From: Pseudomonadota bacterium
GTDB lineage: Bacteria > Pseudomonadota > Alphaproteobacteria > Rhizobiales > Hyphomicrobiaceae
DNA length: 6,677 bases
Assembly: GCA_023430845.1 (NCBI GenBank)
Contig: JAEYYJ010000318.1
Location: 1-6,677, forward strand
Reading direction: 5' to 3'
The notes beneath the pieces are model-generated. The model had not been told where the DNA came from, did not search any database, and saw only the letters and a list, made by a program, of their open reading frames with translations. The translations under genes and the position numbers were made by a program. Shown here in pieces: positions 1 to 5,767 of the stretch (positions are counted from its first letter, which is position 1; every line of letters starts with the position of its first letter).

Positions 1-467
1 CCGAACAGATATGGCCCGCCATACTTCTCCAGGCACTCGGCCCAGATCGTCTTGACGCGTTCCACATCCGGCCGCGCGCCCGAGAAAATCTTGAATTTCT
101 TGTGCTGCGTCTTGAGGTTCATCGGCAGAGCCGAGCGGAGATTGTGGAACCCCGAATGCATCTCGCCGGAAACCGCCCGGCAATGCGCCCGCACGACACG
201 ATCCGCCGGAAAAAGCCCCGCGTCGGGCGCGATCTCGTTCACATACTCCGCGATCGCAAGGGTATCCCAGACGGTCACCCCGTCGTGGACCAGCCTCGGC
301 ACGAGGACGGATGGAGACAATAGCAGCAGCTCCTGCCGCGTCTCGGGGGCGTCGATATCGACCCGCTCCTCGACGACGTCCAGGCCCCCCATCCGGCACA
401 GCAGCCAGCCACGCAAAGACCACGACGAATAGTTTTTCGAGGATATCGTCAGCCTTGCCTGCGCCAT
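1..467 (-). CDS. Glutathione S-transferase-like protein, 3' part outside window
   Basis: The minus strand is open from an ATG at 467 to the left edge: 155 complete codons and no stop. The product starts MAQARLTISSKNYSSWSLRG, the usual opening of bacterial GSTs: a thioredoxin-fold beta strand, then an N-Y-S-S-W-S stretch where the glutathione-contacting Ser/Tyr lies. Residues 54-60 (VLVPRLV) hold the expected cis-proline, P57. W67-D68-T69, just before the helix LAIAEYV, matches the glutathione-binding Asp-Ser/Thr turn. From about residue 88 the all-helical C-terminal domain begins and is cut by the edge; a full family member is about 220-230 residues. The start has an AGGACAGG Shine-Dalgarno-like stretch 9 bases upstream. 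The gene diverges from phaZ and shares its intergenic region. The family conjugates or reduces substrates with glutathione in the cytoplasm; the substrate here cannot be told. Confidence 0.85.
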   Translation of the reverse strand, partial: MAQARLTISSKNYSSWSLRGWLLCRMGGLDVVEERVDIDAPETRQELLLLSPSVLVPRLVHDGVTVWDTLAIAEYVNEIAPDAGLFPADRVVRAHCRAVSGEMHSGFHNLRSALPMNLKTQHKKFKIFSGARPDVERVKTIWAECLEKYGGPYLF

Positions 468-495
468 CACTGCAAACCTGTCCTGCGGGTACCGC

Positions 496-529
496 CGCGC
501 TGCACAAATTTAGTTCTCGCGCTGCACAA
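496..529. promoter_or_regulatory. Twin PhaR-like operator repeats between GST gene and phaZ
   Basis: The 12-mer CGCGCTGCACAA occurs twice, at 496-507 and 518-529, exactly 22 bp (two helical turns) apart in the same orientation. It matches the PhaR motif reported for Bradyrhizobium, TGCRNYGCASMA as I recall it, at 11 of 12 positions in both copies; only the first base differs. A third, weaker CTGCAC lies at 534-539. PhaR is the PHB-granule-sensing repressor of PHA genes in alphaproteobacteria. The repeats lie 58-92 bp from the phaZ start and 28-63 bp from the GST start, so one repressor could cover both promoters. The repeat is visible directly; the identity of the binding protein is inferred. 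Confidence 0.5.
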
Positions 530-543
530 TAGACTGCACTAGC

Positions 544-557
544 CTTGACCGGTCAAG
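544..557. promoter_or_regulatory. Perfect 14-bp palindrome upstream of phaZ
   Basis: CTTGACCGGTCAAG is its own reverse complement and lies 30 bp before the phaZ ATG, between the twin repeats and the Shine-Dalgarno sequence. With no spacer it is better suited to binding a dimeric regulator than to forming an RNA hairpin. It could be a second operator for phaZ. I do not recognise the protein that would bind it. Confidence 0.35.
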
Positions 558-587
558 CAAGCCGAAGCGGTTAGGAGCCGGGCACGT

Positions 588-1811
588 ATGCTTTATCAGG
601 CCTACCAGCTGCAGGACGACATGGCCGCCGTCATGCGCTCGAGTGCCCGCTGGGCCATGGGAGCCTTCGGGGGGACGTTCGGGAATGGCCTGAGCTTCCC
701 GACCCCGCTCGGCGGTCATTTCATGGCCGCGCTCGCCATGATCTCGCGCTTCGAGCTGACCCACACGCGGCCCGCGTTCAATATCGCCAGCGTCCGCGTC
801 GGCAATCGCGACGTCCCCGTCACGGAGGAGGTCGCGCTCGATCTCCCTTTCGGCAAGCTTCTCCATTTCGCGAAGGATATCGATACGCCGCAGCCGCGCA
901 TCCTGATCGTCGCGCCGCTCTCCGGACACTTCTCGACTCTGCTCGCAGGCACCGTCCGCACCATGCTGCCCGATCACGACGTCTATCTCACGGACTGGGC
1001 CAATGCCCGTGACGTGCCGCTGGAGGCGGGCTCCTTCGGCATGGACGACTATCTCGATTATCTCATCGAGTTCATCGACCGCATGGGCCCAGGCGGTCAC
1101 GTTCTCGCGGTTTGTCAGCCGTGCGTTCAGACGCTTGGCGCCGTCGCCGTCATGTCGCAGGCCAATCATCCGGCGACGCCCGTTTCGATGACGCTGATGG
1201 CAGGACCGATCGATCCGCGCGAGAGCCCTACCGAGGTCAACGAGCTCGCGGTCGCAAAATCACTCGCGTGGTTCGAGAATTCCGTCATCCACGCCGTACC
1301 CAAACGCTATGCGGGCGGCGGACGGCGCGTCTATCCGGGCTTCATTCAGCTCGTCGCCTTCATGTCGATGAACATGGCGCGCCACACCGCCGCGCATCGC
1401 AAGCTCTACAATCACCTCGCCAAGGGTGAGGAAAAGGAAGCCGCGAAAATCAAGGATTTCTACGACGAATACTTCGCCGTTCTCGATCTCACCGAAGAAT
1501 TCTACATGGAGACCATCGACCGGGTCTTCCAGAAGGCGGAGCTGGCGCAAGGCCAATTCACGTATCGCGGACACAAGGTCGATCCGAGCCACATCCGCAA
1601 GACGGCGCTGCTCACGGTCGAAGGGGGCCGCGACGACATTTGCGCGCTCGGCCAGACCGCGGCCGCGCATGATCTTTGCAGTTCACTGCGCCCTCATCTG
1701 AAACGCCATCATCTTCAAGCCAATGTCGGCCACTACGGCGTGTTCAACGGCAAACGATGGGAGAAGGAAATCTACCCCGTCGTGCGGAATATGATCCTAG
1801 CGATGGAATAG
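588..1811 (+). CDS. phaZ: Intracellular polyhydroxybutyrate depolymerase PhaZ
   Basis: The 407-residue product hydrolyses (thiolyses) PHB stored in cytoplasmic granules and so releases 3-hydroxybutyrate units for carbon and energy. It has the alpha/beta-hydrolase fold of the Ralstonia PhaZa1-type family, whose nucleophile is cysteine rather than serine. The likely triad is C176 in the lipase-box-like LAVCQPC, D349 in VEGGRDDI, and H382 in VGHYGVF; the spacing agrees with the Cys183-Asp355-His388 triad of PhaZa1. The N-terminus (MLYQAYQLQDDM) and the segment LIVAPLSGHFSTLL near 106-119 are typical, and about 400-420 residues is normal for the family. There is no signal peptide, as expected for the intracellular type. 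The ATG has AGGAG at 573-577, ten bases ahead. It is transcribed away from a GST gene behind a PhaR-like operator pair, which suggests control by the PHB-sensing repressor. No phasin, synthase or phaR gene is in the window. Confidence 0.95.
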   Translation: MLYQAYQLQDDMAAVMRSSARWAMGAFGGTFGNGLSFPTPLGGHFMAALAMISRFELTHTRPAFNIASVRVGNRDVPVTEEVALDLPFGKLLHFAKDIDTPQPRILIVAPLSGHFSTLLAGTVRTMLPDHDVYLTDWANARDVPLEAGSFGMDDYLDYLIEFIDRMGPGGHVLAVCQPCVQTLGAVAVMSQANHPATPVSMTLMAGPIDPRESPTEVNELAVAKSLAWFENSVIHAVPKRYAGGGRRVYPGFIQLVAFMSMNMARHTAAHRKLYNHLAKGEEKEAAKIKDFYDEYFAVLDLTEEFYMETIDRVFQKAELAQGQFTYRGHKVDPSHIRKTALLTVEGGRDDICALGQTAAAHDLCSSLRPHLKRHHLQANVGHYGVFNGKRWEKEIYPVVRNMILAME

Positions 1812-1825
1812 ACGTCGGTGCGATC

Positions 1826-1846
1826 GCCGCATATCTCCCCTGCGGC
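1826..1846 (+). terminator. Weak hairpin after phaZ
   Basis: GCCGCA (1826-1831) pairs with TGCGGC (1841-1846) around a nine-base loop, 14 bases after the phaZ stop. No T-run follows, so it is at best a weak or Rho-assisted terminator, or a 3'-end stabiliser. The rest of 1812-1990 holds no gene that I can support. Confidence 0.25.
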
Positions 1847-1955
1847 TGGCTGCCTTGTCATGTTGGACAGTGAGGCGCCACATCTCGTGCACGCATGAAG
1901 TTATTTGATGAAATCAAAGCACGGCGCGAAGCCGCCAGCATTTCTTCCGCAACCT

Positions 1956-1972
1956 GAAGGGCTCAGCCCTTC
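1956..1972 (+). other. Hairpin in the leader of the SDR gene
   Basis: GAAGGGC (1956-1962) and GCCCTTC (1966-1972) form a perfect 7-bp stem with a TCA loop. It ends 18 bases before the SDR start codon and leaves the GAGAA Shine-Dalgarno-like stretch (1979-1983) free. No T-run follows, so it does not look like an intrinsic terminator. It could shape translation or stability of the SDR message, or end transcripts from phaZ with help from Rho. Confidence 0.4.
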
Positions 1973-1990
1973 GCATCCGAGAACATTACA

Positions 1991-2983
1991 ATGTCGAGTA
2001 GCCGCGTCCTGGTGATGACCGGAGGTACGAGGGGTTTTGGCCGGCGCATGGTCGAACGCCTCCTGACAGAGCAGCCTGACTGGAAGGTGATCCTTCTCGC
2101 GCGCCAATCCGCGCATCTCACAGATCTCGTGAACTCGATAGCTGGTGCCGATCGCCTCAGCGTCGTCGATGCGGATCTGGCGAGCCTCGATTCCGTTGCG
2201 CGCGCCATCGATGCCGTTGTTGCCCGTCTCGGCAACGAGACGATCGACGCAGTCGTGCTCAACGCGGGTGTTCAAGTCGTCGAGGGTGATCGATTGTCGG
2301 CTGACGGCCTGGAGTTGAGCTTCGCCGTCAATCATCTCGCACATTTCTTCATTGCCGCTAGCCTTGCGCCCCATATCCGCACCGGTGGCCGCCTGATCTT
2401 CACGTCGAGTGAAGTCCACGATCCGCAGGCCTTTTGTCTGATGGGCATTGCGCGGGCCGAGTGGCAGTCACCGGACGTGCTTGCCGACGGTGCGCGTGCC
2501 CAGATGCATTTGGCGGAAGGTGTCGAACGCGGCGAGGCACGCTATAGCGCCTCGAAGCTGCTCAATCTGATGTCGGCGCGCTACTTCGCCAGCGCGGAGC
2601 TGCGCTTCTCGACGTTCGCGTTCAATCCGAGCGTCGTTCCCGGAACCGACATCGCCCGGGAGCGAAACCTGTTTCAGATTCTATCCTGGAAGTATCTGCT
2701 GCCCGCGCTTGCGCCTATTCTTCCCGGCGCACGATCCGTCGCGCGCTCGTCCGGCGACTTGCTTTGGCTGGCGACAGAAGCGGATGCGGAAGCCCTGCGC
2801 GGTCAGTACGTGGATGGGCGTACTGCGCTGCCGGGCTCTGATGAATCGCGTGACGCCGCGAAAATCGATGCCGTTGCGGGAATTTCTCGCGCGCTCATCG
2901 CCCGGCGTCGCAACCCGACGTTGCGCGAATTCTCTGCATCACGAACGCCCACCCTCGGCTCCGCCAAGGACAGCGCCGCCTGA
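1991..2983 (+). CDS. Short-chain dehydrogenase/reductase, protochlorophyllide-reductase-like subfamily
   Basis: The 330-residue product is a classical NAD(P)H-dependent oxidoreductase. It shows the Rossmann glycine motif T10-GGTRG-FG17, a D60-A-D-L acidic turn, N91-A-G, N114 in FAVNHLAHF, the catalytic Ser (S139 or S140, IFTSS), and Y185-S-A-S-K189. R38 after the second strand (ILLAR) favours NADPH. The segment FNPSVVPGTD at 211-220 and the C-terminal run LRGQYVDGRTALPGSDES are typical of the long SDRs related to protochlorophyllide reductase and retinol dehydrogenase, not of the roughly 260-residue 3-hydroxybutyrate dehydrogenase. No photosynthesis gene is nearby, so protochlorophyllide is unlikely as substrate; it remains unknown. 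The ATG at 1991 has a modest GAGAA seven bases upstream. It follows phaZ after 179 bp with hairpins between, so co-transcription is uncertain. No signal peptide or membrane segment is evident. Confidence 0.85.
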   Translation: MSSSRVLVMTGGTRGFGRRMVERLLTEQPDWKVILLARQSAHLTDLVNSIAGADRLSVVDADLASLDSVARAIDAVVARLGNETIDAVVLNAGVQVVEGDRLSADGLELSFAVNHLAHFFIAASLAPHIRTGGRLIFTSSEVHDPQAFCLMGIARAEWQSPDVLADGARAQMHLAEGVERGEARYSASKLLNLMSARYFASAELRFSTFAFNPSVVPGTDIARERNLFQILSWKYLLPALAPILPGARSVARSSGDLLWLATEADAEALRGQYVDGRTALPGSDESRDAAKIDAVAGISRALIARRRNPTLREFSASRTPTLGSAKDSAA

Positions 2984-3040
2984 ACATCTTCAGACGCAAT
3001 TAGCCTAGCCGAGCCACGGCCAGCCTCCGAAAGCGATCTC

Positions 3041-3124
3041 TCAGAGCCTATCCCGCGCCGCCCATACGGCACCGCAGAAGAAGCCCATAGAGAACAGCAA
3101 CGAAACCAGAGCTATCCAGATCAT
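3041..3124 (-). CDS. Small single-pass membrane peptide, 27 residues, hypothetical
   Basis: The minus strand reads MIWIALVSLLFSMGFFCGAV, then WAARDRL and a stop. Residues 2-22 are hydrophobic enough for one membrane helix, followed by a short basic tail (R24, R26) that would stay in the cytoplasm. AGGTGG lies six bases ahead of the ATG (five of six bases of AGGAGG), a better Shine-Dalgarno than many genes here have. The layout (short N-terminus, helix with small residues, WAAR end) is of a kind often seen among tiny uncharacterised proteins of alphaproteobacteria. It is convergent with the SDR gene, 57 bp away, and lies downstream of the minus-strand tRNA-Thr. No function can be assigned. The main doubt is its length: ORFs this short arise by chance. 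Confidence 0.5.
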   Translation of the reverse strand: MIWIALVSLLFSMGFFCGAVWAARDRL

Positions 3125-3196
3125 ATTAGTCCACCTGCCGCGTCCCTCCCGGTCAGCGGCCTCCTACGTGTGGCGACCCCCATCGCACAGCACGGA

Positions 3197-3215
3197 GCTC
3201 GATTAACCATCGAGC
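3197..3215. promoter_or_regulatory. Inverted repeat with CtrA half-site-like TTAACCAT
   Basis: GCTCGAT (3197-3203) and ATCGAGC (3209-3215) are perfect 7-bp arms around TAACC. The overlapping octamer TTAACCAT (3203-3210) is the half-site associated with the cell-cycle regulator CtrA in Caulobacter. A full TTAA-N7-TTAA site is not present. It lies 73-91 bp upstream of the start of the 27-residue minus-strand ORF. Confidence 0.3.
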
Positions 3216-3240
3216 ATTACCGTAGGTTGTGCAAGTGCCC

Positions 3241-3287
3241 TTATGCACCAGACTACAGCAACTATGGTTTATAAATAGTTATTCACA
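3241..3287 (+). promoter_or_regulatory. Pair of DnaA-box-like sites in an AT-rich patch
   Basis: TTATTCACA at 3279-3287 matches the DnaA-box consensus TTATNCACA exactly, and TTATGCACC at 3241-3249 matches eight of nine positions in the same orientation. Between them is the most AT-rich stretch of the region, including TTTATAAATAGTTATT and an inverted repeat AACTAT/ATAGTT (3260-3265, 3275-3280). GTGCA/TGCAC (3229-3233, 3244-3248) is a further short inverted repeat overlapping the first box. A GANTC methylation site lies at 3314-3318. The rest of 2984-3459, apart from the 27-residue ORF, shows no gene. A role in DnaA binding is inference. Confidence 0.35.
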
Positions 3288-3459
3288 AAAGGGGCGGGTT
3301 CGTGGCGAGGGTTGAATCGCTCATGTCGTTGCTCGTTGGTTCATCCTTCGAGGTGGTGACTGTTCGCAATGCCGCAGGCCAGCGCGTGACTGCGTGCCGG
3401 CGTGAGCGCCGCCCCCGCGGAGCACATGAGCGAAGCGAATAGGTGCGTGAGCGAAAAAA

Positions 3460-3534
<75 letters not shown>

Positions 3535-3561
3535 ATGCGCAGCTTGACGCTGACGGCCCCT

Positions 3562-3590
3562 GATCTAGCCTTATTCACCCTACCCTGCAA
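3562..3590 (-). promoter_or_regulatory. Putative promoter of tRNA-Thr
   Basis: On the minus strand, TTGCAG (3590-3585) is followed after 17 bases by TAGATC (3567-3562). The -35 resembles TTGACA (TTG and A kept) and the -10 is a weak match to TATAAT. Transcription would start near 3555, leaving a leader of about 20 bases before the tRNA, a sensible distance. It is the best pair I see in this spacer. Confidence 0.4.
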
Positions 3591-3699
3591 CCGACGAATT
3601 GGCGGTTATGCCGCTCTTGGCCGACCCGATTCGAGCGCGATACGCCACCCCGGCCCGCTCACGACACTTCAATTGAGCGTGTCCCAAGCGCGCAGGCAT

Positions 3700-3732
3700 T
3701 GCGAACGTCACAATGACAACGGAAGGTTCGCA
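3700..3732. promoter_or_regulatory. Inverted repeat upstream of doxX-family gene
   Basis: TGCGAAC (3700-3706) and GTTCGCA (3726-3732) are perfect 7-bp arms with centres 26 bp apart. An overlapping pair CATTG/CAATG (3697-3701, 3711-3715) and, nearer the gene, GCGCGT-C-ACGCGC (3764-3776) are further dyads. They lie 28-107 bp before the DoxX start and may be operators or hairpins in the leader. No known consensus is recognised. The remainder of 3535-3803 shows no gene. Confidence 0.3.
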
Positions 3733-3803
3733 CGCCGACGGGATACGAATCACAAGGCCGCCGGCGCGTCACGCGCTAACTGAAGAACATTGAAAGGACG
3801 ATC

Positions 3804-4196
3804 ATGGACTTCCTGCGACCCTATTCGGGCCAACTTCTGAGCGTGCTGCGTATCATGTCCGGCCTGCTGTTCCTTCAGCACGGCACGACCAAATATCTCA
3901 GCATTCCCGTCACCAAAATGAGCGGCGCCTCGCCCTTTACCATGGGTGGCGCGGCTGGTATCATCGAGCTCGTCGCAGGGGCCCTGCTCGTCGTCGGGCT
4001 CTTCACGCGCCCGGCTGCGTTCATCGCTTCCGGCATGTGTGCAGTCGCCTACTTCTATGCGCACGCCGGCAGCAACTTCTATCCGATCCTGAATGGTGGC
4101 GAGTTGGCTGCGCTCTACGCGTTCGTCTTTCTCTATCTCGCAGCGGCAGGCGGCGGTCCTCTGAGCCTGGATCGCATCCTGCGCAAGGAAAGCTGA
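3804..4196 (+). CDS. DoxX-family integral membrane protein
   Basis: The 130-residue product is a small four-helix inner-membrane protein, the normal size for the family. Probable membrane helices are at about 11-30, 47-66, 70-87 and 100-116. The marks of the DoxX family are RIMSGLLFLQHGTTK (16-30), IELVAGALLVVGLFTRPAAF (54-73) and NGGELAALYAFVFLYLAAAG (97-116), ending in a short basic tail. The founding DoxX is a subunit of an archaeal thiosulfate:quinone oxidoreductase. Bacterial relatives are often of unknown role or tied to redox and thiol stress, so no reaction is claimed here. AAAGGA at 3793-3798, five bases before the ATG, supports the start. It seems to be a single-gene unit: a tRNA on the other strand lies upstream and a strong hairpin follows. 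Confidence 0.9.
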   Translation: MDFLRPYSGQLLSVLRIMSGLLFLQHGTTKYLSIPVTKMSGASPFTMGGAAGIIELVAGALLVVGLFTRPAAFIASGMCAVAYFYAHAGSNFYPILNGGELAALYAFVFLYLAAAGGGPLSLDRILRKES

Positions 4197-4257
4197 CGCA
4201 GCCCTGCCCCCTGAGGCGGACCCTTGCGCGATGCGCGTGAGGCTGTAGACAGTTCCT

Positions 4258-4291
4258 GGGCGGCCGTGCCGGCAGACCGGTGCGGCCGCTC
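4258..4291 (+). terminator. Strong hairpin after the doxX-family gene, likely terminator
   Basis: The arms GCGGCCGTGCCGG (4260-4272) and CCGGTGCGGCCGC (4277-4289) form a 13-bp stem with two G-U pairs and a CAGA loop. It can be lengthened by G-U and G-C to 4258-4291. TCTTTC follows at 4290-4295, a short and interrupted U-tract. It lies 61 bases after the DoxX stop and 42 bases before the CoA-transferase start, so it probably separates the two units, or attenuates read-through. The sequence before it (4197-4257) holds no gene. Confidence 0.6.
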
Positions 4292-4333
4292 TTTCGCTGT
4301 TGCCACACGCCAAGAACGACCCAGGAACGCCTC

Positions 4334-5536
4334 ATGACCGCCCCCAGCAACGCCGGCGCCCTTGCCGGCATCAAAGTGATCGATCTCACACGCGTGCTGG
4401 GAGGCCCGTTCGCGACGCAGCTCCTCTCCGACCACGGCGCGGACGTGATCAAGCTCGAGCCGCCACAGGGTGACGAGGTGCGCGACTGGGGCCCTCCCTT
4501 CCACGGCGAGGACGCCTCATACTTCATCGGCATCAACCGCAACAAGCGCTCGGTGGGTCTCGATCTTGCGCAGCCCGAGGGCCGCGAGGTCCTGCTGCGC
4601 CTGCTCGAGGGCGCCGACGTCCTCATCGAGAATTTCAAGCCGGGCTCCATGGAGAAGTGGGGCATCGGCTACGACGAGCTGGCCAAGAAATTCCCGCGTC
4701 TCATCTACTGCAAGGTCTCGGGCTTCGGCGCCGAAGGCCCGCTCGGCGGCTTCCCGGGCTATGACGCCATCGTCGGCGCCATGGCCGGCCATTACAGCGT
4801 CAACGGCAGCCCTGAGTCAGGCCCGATGCGCATCGGCCTCCCCGTCGTCGACATCACGACCGGGCTCTACTGTGTGATCGGTATCATGCTCGCCATGCAC
4901 GAGCGTCACAGCTCCGGCAAAGGCCAGTTCATCGATGCCGCGCTCTACGACAGCGCGATGAGCCTCATGCACCCGCACACCGCGAACTATTTCCTCTCGG
5001 GCAAGATCCCCGGCCTCTCGGGAAATACGCACGGCAATCTCGCGCCGTACGGCATGTTCAAGACCAAGACGTGCAACGTCATGATCGGCGCCGGCAACAA
5101 CCGCTCCTTCAAGCGTGTATGCGAAGAGCTCGGCGTACCGGAGATGGCCGAGGATCCGCGCTTCGCGACCAACGGCGACCGCATCAAGCATCGCGATGAG
5201 CTGAACCGCATCATCACGGAGCGGCTCTCCCAGGTCGATGGCCAGGAGTTCGCGCTGAAGCTGCTGAAGGCGGGCCTGCCCTGCGGCCCGGTGCTGAACA
5301 CCGCCGAGGCGCTGAACCATCCCCATGCCAAGGCCCGCGGCGCGATCGTCGAGTCCGACTGGTACAAGGGCATCGGCACGCCGGTGAAGCTCTCACGCAC
5401 GCCCGCGAGCGTGAAGGCGCCGCCGCCGAAGTTCTCCCAGCACACGCGCCAGGTGCTCTCCGAGAACGGCTTTGACGAGGCCAGCATCGAGCGCCTCATC
5501 GCGGCCGGTGTGCTCGTGGAAAAGCGGCGCGCATAA
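4334..5536 (+). CDS. CaiB/BaiF class III CoA-transferase (formyl-CoA-transferase-like)
   Basis: The 400-residue product moves coenzyme A between carboxylic acids through aspartyl anhydride intermediates. It carries the family opening VIDLTRVLGGPFATQLLSDH (15-34) with ADVIKLEPP, then IENFKPG (98-104), YDAIVGAMAG (143-152), and the catalytic D173 in PVVDITTG (170-177), equivalent to Asp169 of formyl-CoA transferase and CaiB. Late segments GLPCGPV and NHPHAKARG are also typical. About 390-430 residues is normal. The frame is open from an earlier ATG at 4280, but that would place the start inside the hairpin arm; ATG 4334 with AGGA at 4323-4326 and normal family alignment is preferred. Substrates cannot be read from the sequence: no oxalyl-CoA decarboxylase, carnitine or acyl-CoA dehydrogenase gene is adjacent. 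It is cytoplasmic, and not the class I acetoacetate/succinyl-CoA transferase of PHB breakdown. Confidence 0.93.
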   Translation: MTAPSNAGALAGIKVIDLTRVLGGPFATQLLSDHGADVIKLEPPQGDEVRDWGPPFHGEDASYFIGINRNKRSVGLDLAQPEGREVLLRLLEGADVLIENFKPGSMEKWGIGYDELAKKFPRLIYCKVSGFGAEGPLGGFPGYDAIVGAMAGHYSVNGSPESGPMRIGLPVVDITTGLYCVIGIMLAMHERHSSGKGQFIDAALYDSAMSLMHPHTANYFLSGKIPGLSGNTHGNLAPYGMFKTKTCNVMIGAGNNRSFKRVCEELGVPEMAEDPRFATNGDRIKHRDELNRIITERLSQVDGQEFALKLLKAGLPCGPVLNTAEALNHPHAKARGAIVESDWYKGIGTPVKLSRTPASVKAPPPKFSQHTRQVLSENGFDEASIERLIAAGVLVEKRRA

Positions 5537-5559
5537 TTCGCACGCCGTGTCTCCTCACT

Positions 5560-5589
5560 GTAATAACCAGTAATAATCTCACAAAGATT
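5560..5589. repeat. AT-rich tandem GTAATAA repeats after the CoA-transferase
   Basis: GTAATAA occurs at 5560-5566 and 5570-5576, ten bp (one helical turn) apart, followed by a 5-bp hairpin AATCT-CACAA-AGATT (5575-5589). The patch stands out in GC-rich surroundings. It may be a promoter element or regulator site for the downstream gene, or part of the 3' end of the CoA-transferase message. Nothing else firm is seen in 5537-5767. Confidence 0.3.
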
Positions 5590-5767
5590 TACCCTCTCGC
5601 CGCCGCATTTCAGCCATTGGGATTTCCAACCCTGACGGGGCTGAACGTGCGTCGGCGCGAGGTGCCGGCGAGTTTCCGACTCTACATGCGGGGTAGGGCG
5701 GGGCAGGCGCTCAGCGCTGCAGTCAGGCCAGGGGATGGCCGGGCTGCCGAACGAGGGGTGTTTGCGT

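Noticed and set aside
52..432. Plus-strand open frame of 126 codons
   Set aside because: It is antisense to the GST gene, which has clear family motifs. The plus-strand product is Ser/Arg/Thr-rich without a domain.
510..1169. Minus-strand open frame of 219 codons, very rich in Arg, Glu and Asp
   Set aside because: It is antisense to phaZ in the phase that gives long shadows in GC-rich DNA, with no family motif. The real minus-strand gene here starts at 467.
3323..3442. Plus-strand ORF of 39 codons (starts MSLLVGSSFEVVTVRNAAGQ)
   Set aside because: The only purine-rich stretch (GAGGG) is 12 bases away, the second half is an Arg-rich run typical of noncoding GC-rich repeats, and it ends just before the tRNA. 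There is too little support.
3427..3455. Direct repeat TGAGCGAA (3427-3434 and 3448-3455) beside the tRNA 3' end, as a possible integration attachment site
   Set aside because: Neither copy duplicates the tRNA 3' end, and no integrase or mobile gene is present.
5525..5545. Imperfect GGCGCGC/GCACGCC hairpin over the CoA-transferase stop as a terminator
   Set aside because: It has a mismatch in the stem and no U-tract follows, so it is not convincing.
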